64,000 bases of DNA, taken from positions 1 to 64,000 of IMG/VR virus record IMGVR_UViG_3300027963_000035, one strand, 5' to 3'. The notes under the pieces are model-generated. The model was not told the origin of the DNA and did not search any database. It saw only the letters and a program-made list of their open reading frames with translations. The number at the start of each line of letters is the position of its first letter. The stretch's first letter is position 1. Positions 1 to 8,867 of this stretch are shown in pieces. Source of the DNA: a virus. The position numbers and the translations under genes are program-made.

Positions 1-216
1 CCCAAGGTTTACAAGGAACCCAAGGTTTACAAGGAACCCAAGGTTTACAAGGAACCCAAGGTTTACAAGGAACCCAAGGTTTACAAGGAACCCAAGGTTT
101 ACAAGGAACCCAAGGTTTACAAGGAACCCAAGGTTTACAAGGAACCCAAGGTTTACAAGGAACCCAAGGTTTACAAGGAACCCAAGGTTTACAAGGAACC
201 CAAGGTTTACAAGGAA
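1..216 (+). repeat. 18-bp tandem repeat, 12 perfect copies
   Basis: Unit cccaaggtttacaaggaa occurs twelve times without a visible mismatch and is cut by the window edge, so the full array may be longer. It encodes the collagen-like Gly-X-Y stalk. Perfect identity suggests recent expansion or ongoing copy-number change, which would alter fibre length in steps of six residues. Confidence 0.95.
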
Positions 217-917
217 CAACTGGCAGTCAGGGAATTCAGGGCGTTCAAGGTTTAACCGGCCCAGTTGCAGGATCAGCAAATCAAATAGTATATAAAAATG
301 CTAGTGATAGTCCTGCTGGAACAGGATTATTCACATTCACAGAAAGTGGATCAATATTTCAAATTGACAATATTAGAATTGATGGCAATACAATATCTGT
401 TACTAACGGCGCTAATATTACTTTATATGATAGTGCCAGTATATCATCTAATGATGGTGCTAATATTACTTTAACTGATAATATTGAAATATCATGCGGA
501 GGTGATATCGGCTTAAATGGAGCTTCTATCATCTTAACATGTGATCCTTCAGCAACTATAGAACTAAATGGGCCAGTTAATGTTAATGGCGATCTTACTT
601 TTGATAGTTATACTGAAAGTGTTGTAGCTAATGGTAATAGTGGAGCTAGTAAAACTCTAAGTTTGGCCAGTGGAACTGTTCATACTTGTACCCTAACGAA
701 CAACTGCACATTCACTATGCCAACAGCAACTGCAGGAAAGAGTTTTAGCTTATTCCTTAATAGCGGCTCTGGAAATTATATGGCCACTTTTACTGGAGTA
801 AGATGGGCTGATAGTGCCACTCCTACAGCAACTATTACTGCTAGTAAAGTTGATATATATAGTTTTATTAGTGATGGCTCTTTTTGGTATGGTAGTTTCT
901 CTCAGAATTATGGTTAA
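1..917 (+). CDS. Tail fibre protein with collagen-like repeats (5' truncated by window)
   Basis: An open frame runs without a stop from base 3 to the TAA at 915-917 and has no ATG or GTG start, so the gene begins before the window. The N-terminal part reads Gly-Leu-Gln-Gly-Thr-Gln, a collagen-type Gly-X-Y pattern, encoded by twelve identical 18-bp units. After about 25 further Gly-rich residues comes a Thr/Ser/Asn-rich region with beta-helix-like repeats, then a compact C-terminal domain from about base 663. Collagen-like stalks joined to receptor-binding tips are common in phage tail fibres. The next fibre gene starts 5 bases downstream. Fibre role is inferred from repeat type and neighbours. 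Confidence 0.8.
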   Translation, partial: QGLQGTQGLQGTQGLQGTQGLQGTQGLQGTQGLQGTQGLQGTQGLQGTQGLQGTQGLQGTQGLQGTQGLQGTTGSQGIQGVQGLTGPVAGSANQIVYKNASDSPAGTGLFTFTESGSIFQIDNIRIDGNTISVTNGANITLYDSASISSNDGANITLTDNIEISCGGDIGLNGASIILTCDPSATIELNGPVNVNGDLTFDSYTESVVANGNSGASKTLSLASGTVHTCTLTNNCTFTMPTATAGKSFSLFLNSGSGNYMATFTGVRWADSATPTATITASKVDIYSFISDGSFWYGSFSQNYG

Positions 918-922
918 AAATT

Positions 923-1984
923 ATGTTTAGTATAAGACAAAATTTCACTCAACGATCCACACGACTTCCCAAAAAAAGTCAACTGTTGACTTTAAATACT
1001 GCTTATTTAGCTCAACCATTTGTAAAAGTTGTTGGTAAAAACCAGAACACATTGGGCTTGGATGTATCATACAACGCACAGCCTTTTGTTGCTGCCTATA
1101 ATAATAGATTGAACGGTCTGGAGAGGACCGTATCCAATCATATGGAAGTTGACAAATGGCTTGCTAACATCTATTGGAATGCTGGAAGTGCAAACTCCAC
1201 AACAATAGCAGCATTAAATACTTTTTGCAATGCAATAGATAATGCGGGAATAAGAATCAAATTTTATCGTCTTAATTTATTTTGTGGCAACAACCTACAA
1301 GCATGTTGTGTTCCACTATACACAAGCACATCTTATTATGATCAATCTTTAGGCTTGGCCGTAGATATGAACAACGGTTTTGTTAGTGGTGATTATAATG
1401 AAACGGGATCTAATGGAGGATTGTTGGGAGATGGAACAAGCAAGCATTTAAGAACAGGACTAAGACCAGATAAGTTGCCATCTGGATTTGAATATAATTG
1501 TCACTTATCTGCTTATCGTAAAACAGCCGGCAATACTCAAGCCCTTATGGGATCATATTATTACGATACTTCAATTACTGCCAATAGGCATAATTATGAA
1601 ATATCTCAAAATAGCATTAGTCTTAATACAACTGGAGGACCAACAATTCCAACAATAAGTGGTTATCCTGCGTTTCAACTGGGAATTCGCTACTCTTCTT
1701 CAAATGCTATAGCCTATACTAATTCAACTGCCGGAACACCCTACACAGCTTCTATAACAGCATTTGCTACAAATGTGCCTTTCACAATATTCGGTAGAAA
1801 TTTAATCACAGGATCTCCGCCATCAGATGGAGGACAATCTGCTTTTGGAACATACACTGTCACTTTTCTAACAACATCTTTACTTGCAGGATACTCTATA
1901 GGATCCTCATTATCTTCATCAGAAGCAGTAGCATTTTATAATGCAATTCAAGCATTTCAAACATCTTTAGGTAGGAACGTATAA
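923..1984 (+). CDS. Tail fibre / virion structural protein
   Basis: A 353-aa protein without a recognised enzymatic motif. It is rich in Ser, Thr, Asn and Tyr, with many short Gly turns, as in beta-structured fibre proteins. Around residues 85-165 there is a segment on an asparagine-rich theme (NAIDNAGIRIKFYRLNLFCG, then GLLGDGTSKHLRTGL) that I associate with phage fibre or appendage proteins. It sits between a collagen-like fibre and a 1055-aa fibre, 5 bases after the former and with its stop overlapping the next ATG, so the three are probably one operon. Function inferred from composition and context. Confidence 0.65.
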   Translation: MFSIRQNFTQRSTRLPKKSQLLTLNTAYLAQPFVKVVGKNQNTLGLDVSYNAQPFVAAYNNRLNGLERTVSNHMEVDKWLANIYWNAGSANSTTIAALNTFCNAIDNAGIRIKFYRLNLFCGNNLQACCVPLYTSTSYYDQSLGLAVDMNNGFVSGDYNETGSNGGLLGDGTSKHLRTGLRPDKLPSGFEYNCHLSAYRKTAGNTQALMGSYYYDTSITANRHNYEISQNSISLNTTGGPTIPTISGYPAFQLGIRYSSSNAIAYTNSTAGTPYTASITAFATNVPFTIFGRNLITGSPPSDGGQSAFGTYTVTFLTTSLLAGYSIGSSLSSSEAVAFYNAIQAFQTSLGRNV

Positions 1985-4900
1985 TGCCAACATTTTTTTT
2001 AGACTACGAAAATGGAAACGACAATTACTCAGGAACTAGCTTTGCTTTACTAGCAAGTGCGGCAGACGGAGCAACAACAGCAGGATCCAGTTCTGTTTTT
2101 GGAACGTTCTCTTCAGCAAGTGCAAATTTTTTAAATAATGGAACATTGGCCCCAACAAAAAATCTTGCTTGGTATTCTAATTGCATGTACTTGAATAGCA
2201 CAGCCACAGCATCATTTATAGAAAAAGATTTAACAATCGGGCCCAGCGGAGTAGATGCCTCCGTATATAAATTGATGGAAGACAGTCAAACTAGCTCAGG
2301 ACATTGGTGGGCCAGCACCACATGGTACAATCCATTTGCTGCAACAACTCAGTATACGGTATCTGTGTATGTTAAGGCTGCTGAGAAAAATAAGGTAATT
2401 TTAAGACTAGACAATGATGCCAAGGCCGCAAGGTTTAATCTTAGTAGTGGAACAGTAGAGCAGACCGGGGCAAGTGCAACATCATCAATAAGCAGCATAG
2501 GAAACGGATGGTATAGAATATCCATAACAGCTACCACTACTGGAGCATCAGATAATATTCAAATTATTCTCATACCAAGTAGCAATACCGGGTTGGCTAT
2601 TACCTCCTATGACGGAGATAGCATTAGTGGAATATATTTATGCGGCTTACAAATAGAACAAGCATCATCAGCAACAGCATATGAAAAACCTCCGGAACAA
2701 TATTTGAGTTTATTTAATGGAACAAGCTATATAGCATACCATATAGTTCAAAGGATAAGTTCTACTAGCTTAAGAATAAACCAAACTCCAACATCAGCAA
2801 CAGCAGTATCGTCCCAAAGCAGTAGGCAATATTATATTGGTGGAAGATGGAAAACCTTTTCTAGCACAGGAGCATCGGCCACAAGATTGGCAAGTGATGA
2901 CACTTTACGAATAATGAGTAGTACCGATCCCACTAGTATTGGCAGTGGTACTTGGGTGGGTTCAAAAATGCAAGGAAGTTCTAGTATAAATAGTACCACA
3001 AATGCATCTCCTATTGTTGTAAGTTGTGCTAGTAGTATGGCTACTTTAGGAATAAGCAATGGAGATACTGTTGTATTAACTGGCCATACAACTAACACTA
3101 ATGCTAACGGAACATGGGAGGTCACTAGTGTTAGTGGATCTACTTGCGCTCTTGTAGGATCAACAGGAAACGGAGTTGGAGGAACTGTTGGATTTTTAAG
3201 AAAAGTTTCCAATCAAAGAGTAATATTATCATCATCCCCAATAGTTAATATTGCTAGTCACGGAAATAGAGGCAACGGAAGAACAGCATGGACAGCACAG
3301 ACTGCCGACATAACAACATCTTTGGCTACTACTGATGTTTTGGGTGGCATTAAAGAGGGCGACTGCTCAGATTCCATAGCGGTTGGAGCAAACTTCACCA
3401 CGGGATTGGCATCATACAAAGCTACCGGAACTTTGAATCTTAGCGGATACCAACAAATCAGTTTTTGGATAAAACAAATATCAGGCACAATCGGAGCATC
3501 TGGAGCATTGTCTTTAAAGTTATGCTCTGACACAGCAGGGGCAACAGCAGTAAACACATTCAACATTGAAAACTTGACGGTACTCAATAGATGGACTCCA
3601 ATAACCATAGATCTTGCTACCAACTTAGGATCAAGCATTCAGAGTATAGGATTCTATGTGAATACTGACAACGGCGCTCAAACATTCGTATTATCTAATA
3701 TTATTGCTTGCAAAGCAAGTTCTAGTGCAGATAGTCTCAATCTTTGTTCTTTGATTGGTAAAAATACTAGCGGAGAAACTTGGTGTGGAATCCAAAGTAT
3801 TAATGGAACAAGAGTAATGCTAGATACTAGTGGACAATTTGGACCTGTCACGATTGGATCCACTAACATACAGATACCAGGATATTACGGAACTAGTGAA
3901 ACAGTAACAACATATAAAAGAGAAACAATAAAGGTACCATTAGCGGCGGCAACTTCATCACAATCCTCTTTATTAAACTTTCAAATCGGAGGTCGAGCAC
4001 CACAATCTGCAGGAGTAGGTAATCCAATAATTTACTCTTTTGGTTGGAATAGAACTGATATGAGCACCAGAACAGGAGAAAGTTGGTTTGATGGAAGAAA
4101 TGGATTTGGTTTTGGAAATTATTCTTACTATATTGGGATGTTAACAGTAGATAGAGCTTGCTTTGTTAGATTTTATTATGGACTATTCTTGCCGGGCAAT
4201 ATGTATTCTATAGCTACTAACTGTCATTGCAATAATTGCGATCAATATGGCTTGTATGCTAGAGAACATATACGTTTCACATACGATACAATTTATTGTT
4301 GCTATTCTGGTGCTGGAGGACTTTTTGCATTCAGTCAGCCAGGACAAACAATTTTTAGAAATATGGTTGTATGTAGTAATAATGGAGCAGGTATCACATA
4401 CTACAATGCTATTTATAGTATATTAGATACTTTCACAATTAAAAATAATATTAATGGAATAGGTATTATTCAAGCTCATAATTTAACTGCAAATAATGGG
4501 ACGATATCCGATAGTTGGCAATATGGAGTAGACAATAATGGTCTTGGACATAGTAATGTTTTCAAAAATATTACATTTTCGACCAATACTACAGCATCTC
4601 ATAGAACTAATACTGGCGGACCATCATACTTTATTAATTGTGCTATGAATGATACTACTGAAGTTAGTGTTGCGAGTGTAGGATATGGTAATAATTCTAA
4701 GGTATTCTCTCACAACCATGACCAAACAAATAATCTTCACTATATATGGTGCGAATTCGGATTGATATACAGCACAACATCAGTGAGATACAGCAATAAT
4801 GGAATAGCCTGGGCGATGGCTCCTACAAACGTTAACGTAAGATCAATTAACTTTCCTTTAGATCTTAGTTTAGCAACAGTTGCTGTAAGTGCTAATAGTC

Positions 4901-5151
4901 AGGTTACTGTTAAGGCTTGGATGAGAAGAAGTGCTTTTGGCTTAGTTATGAGATTAAGAGTGAAAGGTGGACAAATAGCAGGAGTAACCAATGACGTGAC
5001 AGGCTATATGACTGCTGCGGCTAATACTTGGGAGCAAGTTTCTTTAAGCTTCACTCCTACTGAAGCTGGTGTTGTCGAAATACTAGCAGAGTGCTGGGGA
5101 GGCAGTACATTTACTGGATATGTTGATGATCTTACTATAATACAAATATGA
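1984..5151 (+). CDS. Large tail fibre protein with CBM-like and beta-helix regions
   Basis: A 1055-aa protein starting at the ATG that overlaps the upstream TAA (TAATG). Residues about 55-240 resemble a carbohydrate-binding jelly roll (YTVSVYVKAAEKNKVILRL, then a GWYRISIT strand), and a similar jelly roll recurs near residues 490-570 and at the C terminus (QVTVKAWMRRSAFGLVMRLR). The middle, about 720-920, has Asn/Ile-rich short-period repeats typical of a right-handed beta-helix. This architecture suits a receptor-binding fibre that binds surface glycans. No catalytic residues are identified, so depolymerase activity is only a possibility. Confidence 0.7.
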   Translation: MPTFFLDYENGNDNYSGTSFALLASAADGATTAGSSSVFGTFSSASANFLNNGTLAPTKNLAWYSNCMYLNSTATASFIEKDLTIGPSGVDASVYKLMEDSQTSSGHWWASTTWYNPFAATTQYTVSVYVKAAEKNKVILRLDNDAKAARFNLSSGTVEQTGASATSSISSIGNGWYRISITATTTGASDNIQIILIPSSNTGLAITSYDGDSISGIYLCGLQIEQASSATAYEKPPEQYLSLFNGTSYIAYHIVQRISSTSLRINQTPTSATAVSSQSSRQYYIGGRWKTFSSTGASATRLASDDTLRIMSSTDPTSIGSGTWVGSKMQGSSSINSTTNASPIVVSCASSMATLGISNGDTVVLTGHTTNTNANGTWEVTSVSGSTCALVGSTGNGVGGTVGFLRKVSNQRVILSSSPIVNIASHGNRGNGRTAWTAQTADITTSLATTDVLGGIKEGDCSDSIAVGANFTTGLASYKATGTLNLSGYQQISFWIKQISGTIGASGALSLKLCSDTAGATAVNTFNIENLTVLNRWTPITIDLATNLGSSIQSIGFYVNTDNGAQTFVLSNIIACKASSSADSLNLCSLIGKNTSGETWCGIQSINGTRVMLDTSGQFGPVTIGSTNIQIPGYYGTSETVTTYKRETIKVPLAAATSSQSSLLNFQIGGRAPQSAGVGNPIIYSFGWNRTDMSTRTGESWFDGRNGFGFGNYSYYIGMLTVDRACFVRFYYGLFLPGNMYSIATNCHCNNCDQYGLYAREHIRFTYDTIYCCYSGAGGLFAFSQPGQTIFRNMVVCSNNGAGITYYNAIYSILDTFTIKNNINGIGIIQAHNLTANNGTISDSWQYGVDNNGLGHSNVFKNITFSTNTTASHRTNTGGPSYFINCAMNDTTEVSVASVGYGNNSKVFSHNHDQTNNLHYIWCEFGLIYSTTSVRYSNNGIAWAMAPTNVNVRSINFPLDLSLATVAVSANSQVTVKAWMRRSAFGLVMRLRVKGGQIAGVTNDVTGYMTAAANTWEQVSLSFTPTEAGVVEILAECWGGSTFTGYVDDLTIIQI

Positions 5152-5160
5152 GGTAAAAAT

Positions 5161-5340
5161 ATGGATTATAAAATTACTGAAGTCTTTCTTGATGAAGCCA
5201 ATAAATATATAACAAGAGTGGTTGTCGATGAAAACTCAACTCAGTTCTTTAAATTTGACCATTATCCAACTCAAGAAGAAGTTAATGAATTAGTTGGTGG
5301 CTATTTAGAATCTTTAAAAAACGATCAAATAATACTATAA
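5161..5340 (+). CDS. Small hypothetical protein following fibre gene (59 aa)
   Basis: Starts at ATG 5161, preceded by a good GAGGT Shine-Dalgarno with 5-base spacing, and ends with TAA at 5338-5340. It begins MDYKITEVFLDEANKYI and has a C-terminal YPTQEEVNELVGGYLESL. That end loosely recalls the YTQEQAEARYLELLG end of the two small proteins at 23110-23382 and 18890-19180, which also follow fibre or sulfotransferase genes. A small fibre-associated or assembly protein is a guess based on that position. Confidence 0.6.
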   Translation: MDYKITEVFLDEANKYITRVVVDENSTQFFKFDHYPTQEEVNELVGGYLESLKNDQIIL

Positions 5341-5374
5341 TAATTTAAATACCTGCCTGCGTTAGAATATTATT

Positions 5375-6175
5375 ATGAAAAAGTTTAGTTTTATAAGTGG
5401 TTTACCAAGAAGTGGTAGTACTCTTTTATGTAATATATTGGCACAAAATAACGATCTTTTTGTTAGTAAAGCTACTAGCGGGTGCCATGACGTTCTTTTT
5501 GGAGTCAGAAACCAATGGGACAAGTTAATAGAGCACCAAGCAGAAGGCGTTGACCATGATCAGTTAAAAAGAGTTTTAAAATCAATTTTAGAAAACTACC
5601 ACACAACTAATAAAAATTTTATAATAGATAAAGGCAGAGGCTGGCTTAGTCTTATAGAGATGGTGCAATTCATTATTGATGAAAAACCTAAAATAATAGC
5701 CCCGGTAAGAAATATAAGCGATATACTATCTAGTTTTGAAAAACTATGGAGAAAAAGCACTGGCTTCTCTCAGTGGAATTTTGAACAAAATGAATACTTC
5801 AAGGCTCAAACTGTAGAGGGACGATGTGAAATATGGAGCAGTGCAGCTCAACCTGTAGGATTAGCTTACAATAGAATTAAAGATGCTATATCAAGAGGTT
5901 ATAAAAATGATATTTTATTTTTGGAATTTGAGGAGTTGACCAACTACCCAGGTCAAACTATGAAGAAAATTTATGATTATTTAGAATTGCCATATTATAT
6001 TCACAATTTTACTAACATAGTACAGGTGACAAAAGAGGATGATTCCGGTGTTCATAGAATACCGGGTTTGCATAACATAAGACCCGTTTTGGATCCGGTG
6101 CCCAGTGATGCTGACAAAGTTTTAGGAAATTTTTTATTAAACAAATACTCTAATTTAGAAATATGGAGAAATTAA
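5375..6175 (+). CDS. P-loop sulfotransferase family protein
   Basis: A 266-aa protein opening with FISGLPRSGSTLLCNILA, the 5'-phosphosulfate-binding loop of the sulfotransferase superfamily that binds PAPS. Residues about 108-125 (IIAPVRNISDILSSFEKLW) match the second PAPS-binding segment (R..., S). The length fits a single-domain sulfotransferase. It would transfer sulfate to a carbohydrate, lipid or protein acceptor; the acceptor is unknown. It lies directly after the fibre genes and before glycan-type enzymes, suggesting a role in modifying virion or host surface glycans. A second family member is at 19183-19887. Confidence 0.85.
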   Translation: MKKFSFISGLPRSGSTLLCNILAQNNDLFVSKATSGCHDVLFGVRNQWDKLIEHQAEGVDHDQLKRVLKSILENYHTTNKNFIIDKGRGWLSLIEMVQFIIDEKPKIIAPVRNISDILSSFEKLWRKSTGFSQWNFEQNEYFKAQTVEGRCEIWSSAAQPVGLAYNRIKDAISRGYKNDILFLEFEELTNYPGQTMKKIYDYLELPYYIHNFTNIVQVTKEDDSGVHRIPGLHNIRPVLDPVPSDADKVLGNFLLNKYSNLEIWRN

Positions 6176-6176
6176 T

Positions 6177-6629
6177 ATGGGAATATTAGATAACAACAGC
6201 CAGCAACCGTCAGAGATGGTTGCGAATAGAATTAAAAATCAAACTCGTCAAACATATGTTATGATGGTAAATGCTTTTAACGAAGGAGCTAGGATATTTT
6301 GGCGAAATCCACGAGGATTACTACCAATAGAGATAACTACAGCTTTAGGCAAAGATGCAAAAGAAGTTTTTGAACTTCATGGTAAATTAGGTCAATTATT
6401 ATGGTCTATAAAACCAGAAGATATATCTGAAGGTTTGTCTTTAGTTGGAAGTTTTTCTTATAATGAAGATGGAACTGTAACTGTAGAACCACCTGCTACT
6501 GAACCACCTGCTACTGAACCACCTGCTACTGAACCACCTGCTACTGAACCACCTGCTACTGAACCACCTGCTACTGAACCACCTGCTACTGAACCACCTG
6601 CTACTGAACCACCTGAGCTTGGTCAATAA
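6177..6629 (+). CDS. Hypothetical protein with C-terminal Pro-Pro-Ala-Thr-Glu repeats
   Basis: A 150-aa protein starting one base after the sulfotransferase stop. Residues 1-100 form a compact, mostly helical region (KNQTRQTYVMMVNAFNEGAR, then ALGKDAKEVFELHGKLGQLL). It resembles small phage proteins that begin with a fixed domain and end in a Pro/Thr tail. The C-terminal third is eight PPATE pentads encoded by 15-bp units, a low-complexity, extended linker. Function unknown; position in the fibre operon suggests a virion or fibre-assembly role. Confidence 0.7.
   Translation: MGILDNNSQQPSEMVANRIKNQTRQTYVMMVNAFNEGARIFWRNPRGLLPIEITTALGKDAKEVFELHGKLGQLLWSIKPEDISEGLSLVGSFSYNEDGTVTVEPPATEPPATEPPATEPPATEPPATEPPATEPPATEPPATEPPELGQ
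6486..6605 (+). repeat. 15-bp tandem repeat, 8 copies
   Basis: Unit gaaccacctgctact (Glu-Pro-Pro-Ala-Thr) repeated eight times with no visible mismatch, inside the C-terminus of the gene at 6177-6629. It is in-frame (15 bp), so changes in copy number would lengthen or shorten the tail without frameshift. Confidence 0.95.
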
Positions 6630-6631
6630 TT

Positions 6632-7612
6632 ATGTTAGTTAAAAACTGTGTGGAGAATGGGGGCTTTATAGCTCCTTTGATTGTTCCTATTGATTCTATG
6701 ATAGGTCCATCATTAACCAATCCTACTATATATATTAATAAAATTGGAGAGATTTTTGTCAACCTCAGGAATCTTAATTATGTGCTATATCATAGCGAGA
6801 ATGGAGTTTTTGAGCACAGTTGGGGACCACTTTGTTATCTTCATCAAGAAAATGATCAAAGGTTGGTAACAAATAATATTTTATGTAAATTAGATGAAAA
6901 CTTTAATATAAAAGATAGTAAAATTATAGACACCACTTTTTTGGATGAAAATCCTATGTGGGAATTCGTTGGATTGGAAGACGGAAGATTAGTTGAGTGG
7001 GATGATAAGTTATTTTTAAGCGGAGTCAGAAGAGATACTACGGTAAACGGCGTTGGAAGAATGGAGTTGTCTGAGATAGTTTATAAAAAAGATAAGTTAA
7101 TAGAAAAGAGTAGATTACGTATTCCCGCACCGGGCATTGACAATAGTTATTGTGAAAAAAATTGGATGCCAGTTTTAAATAAAAAGTATACTTATGTTAA
7201 ATGGACAAACCCAACGGAAGTTGTTGAAGTAAATCCTGAAGATAAAACATGCAAAACAATCGTATTGAATGAATATAAAAAGTTAGAAACCGGAGATCTT
7301 AGAGGTGGCTCCCAGCTTTTATTTTTAAACGATAATTATTTGGCCATAGTTCATGAAGTAAATTTATATAGCTCAGAAGCTGGAAGAAAAAATGCAATAT
7401 ACACACATAGATTTGTTGTGTGGAATAAAGATTTTGAAATTATTGAGATCTCAGATTCTTTTTCATTTATGGGGGCAAAAATTGAATTCTGTTGTGGCAT
7501 GGCCGACTATAAAGATAAATTATTAATAACTTTTGGATTCCAAGATAATGCGGCCTATATTTTGGGAATGCCAAAAAATATATTAGGAAAATTTTTAAAA
7601 ACTTATGAATAA
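6632..7612 (+). CDS. Five-bladed beta-propeller protein, GH130-like
   Basis: A 326-aa protein with blade-like strands throughout. Segments FVGLEDGRLVEWDDKLFLSG (about residues 110-130), KNWMPV, RGGSQLLFLNDNYLAIVHE, THRFVVWN and FCCGMADYKDKLLITFG follow the order of motifs in the GH130 glycoside phosphorylase/hydrolase group and related five-bladed propellers. GH130 enzymes act on beta-mannosides. The catalytic acid cannot be assigned with certainty here. It starts 2 bases after the upstream stop and its 3' end overlaps the next gene by 8 bases, so it is cotranscribed with a sulfotransferase and methyl/glycosyltransferase genes. A glycan-processing role fits. Confidence 0.65.
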   Translation: MLVKNCVENGGFIAPLIVPIDSMIGPSLTNPTIYINKIGEIFVNLRNLNYVLYHSENGVFEHSWGPLCYLHQENDQRLVTNNILCKLDENFNIKDSKIIDTTFLDENPMWEFVGLEDGRLVEWDDKLFLSGVRRDTTVNGVGRMELSEIVYKKDKLIEKSRLRIPAPGIDNSYCEKNWMPVLNKKYTYVKWTNPTEVVEVNPEDKTCKTIVLNEYKKLETGDLRGGSQLLFLNDNYLAIVHEVNLYSSEAGRKNAIYTHRFVVWNKDFEIIEISDSFSFMGAKIEFCCGMADYKDKLLITFGFQDNAAYILGMPKNILGKFLKTYE

Positions 7613-8867
7613 AGAATTATTAGATTACATAAAAGACTCTGATAAAGATAAAACTAATTTTAATCTAGCATTGTGGTATGAAAACCAAAAACACCTTGCA
7701 CCGGCCTGTAGTTATTATTTAAGGTGCGCAGAACTTACTAAAGATGAAAATTTAGCATATGAATGCTTATTAAGACTTTACTTGTGTTACTATAATTTAT
7801 CAAATAGAGGTTATACTTGTGAAAATTTATTAAAAAGTGCTATTAATTTGAAGCCAAAAAGCCCAGAGGCATATTTTTTCTTAAGTCAATTTTTTGAAAG
7901 AAAACAAAATTGGATGGATGGATACTTATATGCTTCGATAGCTCTGGAGACTACAAATTGTCTCCCTTCTAATTTAATAACTACTTTTGAGTATTCATCA
8001 AAATACATGCTTGTTTTTCAAAAGGCGGTTTGTTCTTGGTGGTATGGAAAGCCAAAAGAAGCAAGAAAACTTCTTAGAAAATTAAAAGATGAATATGGAG
8101 ATCAACTTAATGAAACTTATTTAAAGTTGGTAGAAACGAACCTGATCACATTGGGCTCTGGCTCTGTTGAGCAGAGTTCTGCTACTTATTCCAAAAATTC
8201 TGATTTTGATTTGAGTTTTAAGTTTGAAGGATCTGACAATATTGAAAGAAATTTCTCTCAGGTTTATCAAGATCTTTTTGTTCTTGCTGCTTTGAATGGA
8301 AAGAAAAATGGAACCTACTTAGAGATAGGTTCTGCCCATTCTCTTCATAATAGTAACACAGCTTTACTGGAAAGAGAATTTGGATGGACTGGCGTTGGCA
8401 TAGAGATGAAACGTGAGTTAGTTGATATGCATGATAGAGAAAGAACCAATAAAGTTTTATGCGAAAATGCTCTAAAGATAAATTATGAAGAACTTTTGAG
8501 AAATAATTTTTCCAATAATGTTATTGATTATTTACAAATAGATATTGAACCTTGTAAAAACACATTTGAAGCATTACTATTAATTCCATTCGATAAATAT
8601 AAGTTCAAAGTAATAACATATGAACACGATCACTATGTCGATATAACAAGAAGCTTCAGAGATAAATCTAGAAGATATTTGAGAAGCATGGGATATACTC
8701 TTGTCTTTAATGATATATCTCCTTATGAAGATTGTAGTTTTGAAGATTGGTGGGTTCATAAAGATTTAATTGATAATTCAATATTTAAAAAATTAATTTC
8801 TACTCCTAAGCGTGAAATTAATTTAGCTAAAGATATAATGCTTAAAAAAAAAAAAATAATAAACTAA
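7605..8867 (+). CDS. TPR-like + FkbM-type methyltransferase
   Basis: A 420-aa two-part protein. Residues about 15-190 are helical and TPR-like (alternating KSPEAYFFLSQFFERKQNW-type helices). Residues about 215-385 match the FkbM methyltransferase family: SQVYQDLFVL, then the SAM-binding G-T-YLEIGSAHSLHNSNTALLE strand-turn, GWTGVGIEMKRELV, and YLQIDIEPCKNTFEALL. FkbM-type enzymes O-methylate sugars and other metabolites. The gene stops just after an A13 run, beyond which a GT25 domain continues in the -1 frame, so the natural product may be a longer fusion. Confidence 0.75.
   Translation: MNKELLDYIKDSDKDKTNFNLALWYENQKHLAPACSYYLRCAELTKDENLAYECLLRLYLCYYNLSNRGYTCENLLKSAINLKPKSPEAYFFLSQFFERKQNWMDGYLYASIALETTNCLPSNLITTFEYSSKYMLVFQKAVCSWWYGKPKEARKLLRKLKDEYGDQLNETYLKLVETNLITLGSGSVEQSSATYSKNSDFDLSFKFEGSDNIERNFSQVYQDLFVLAALNGKKNGTYLEIGSAHSLHNSNTALLEREFGWTGVGIEMKRELVDMHDRERTNKVLCENALKINYEELLRNNFSNNVIDYLQIDIEPCKNTFEALLLIPFDKYKFKVITYEHDHYVDITRSFRDKSRRYLRSMGYTLVFNDISPYEDCSFEDWWVHKDLIDNSIFKKLISTPKREINLAKDIMLKKKKIIN
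8844..8856 (+). other. A13 homopolymer at a frame junction
   Basis: Thirteen adenines join the end of the FkbM-type gene (frame of 7605) to an open frame encoding the conserved N-terminus of a GT25 domain in the -1 frame. Such runs are classical transcriptional-slippage or ribosomal-frameshift sites and also common sites of sequencing indels. The frame after the run lacks an ATG, which favours a real or artefactual frame change here. Confidence 0.7.

Noticed and set aside
1-216. CRISPR-like repeat array
   Set aside because: The 18-bp units are directly contiguous with no spacers and encode a collagen-like protein.
2025-3869. Several minus-strand frames opposite the 1055-aa fibre gene
   Set aside because: They lie entirely inside a long plus-strand gene, have hydrophobic random-looking translations and no ribosome sites, so they are shadows.
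6441-6626. Minus-strand frame with Arg-Trp-Phe-Ser-Ser repeats
   Set aside because: It is the reverse reading of the PPATE repeat of the plus-strand gene.
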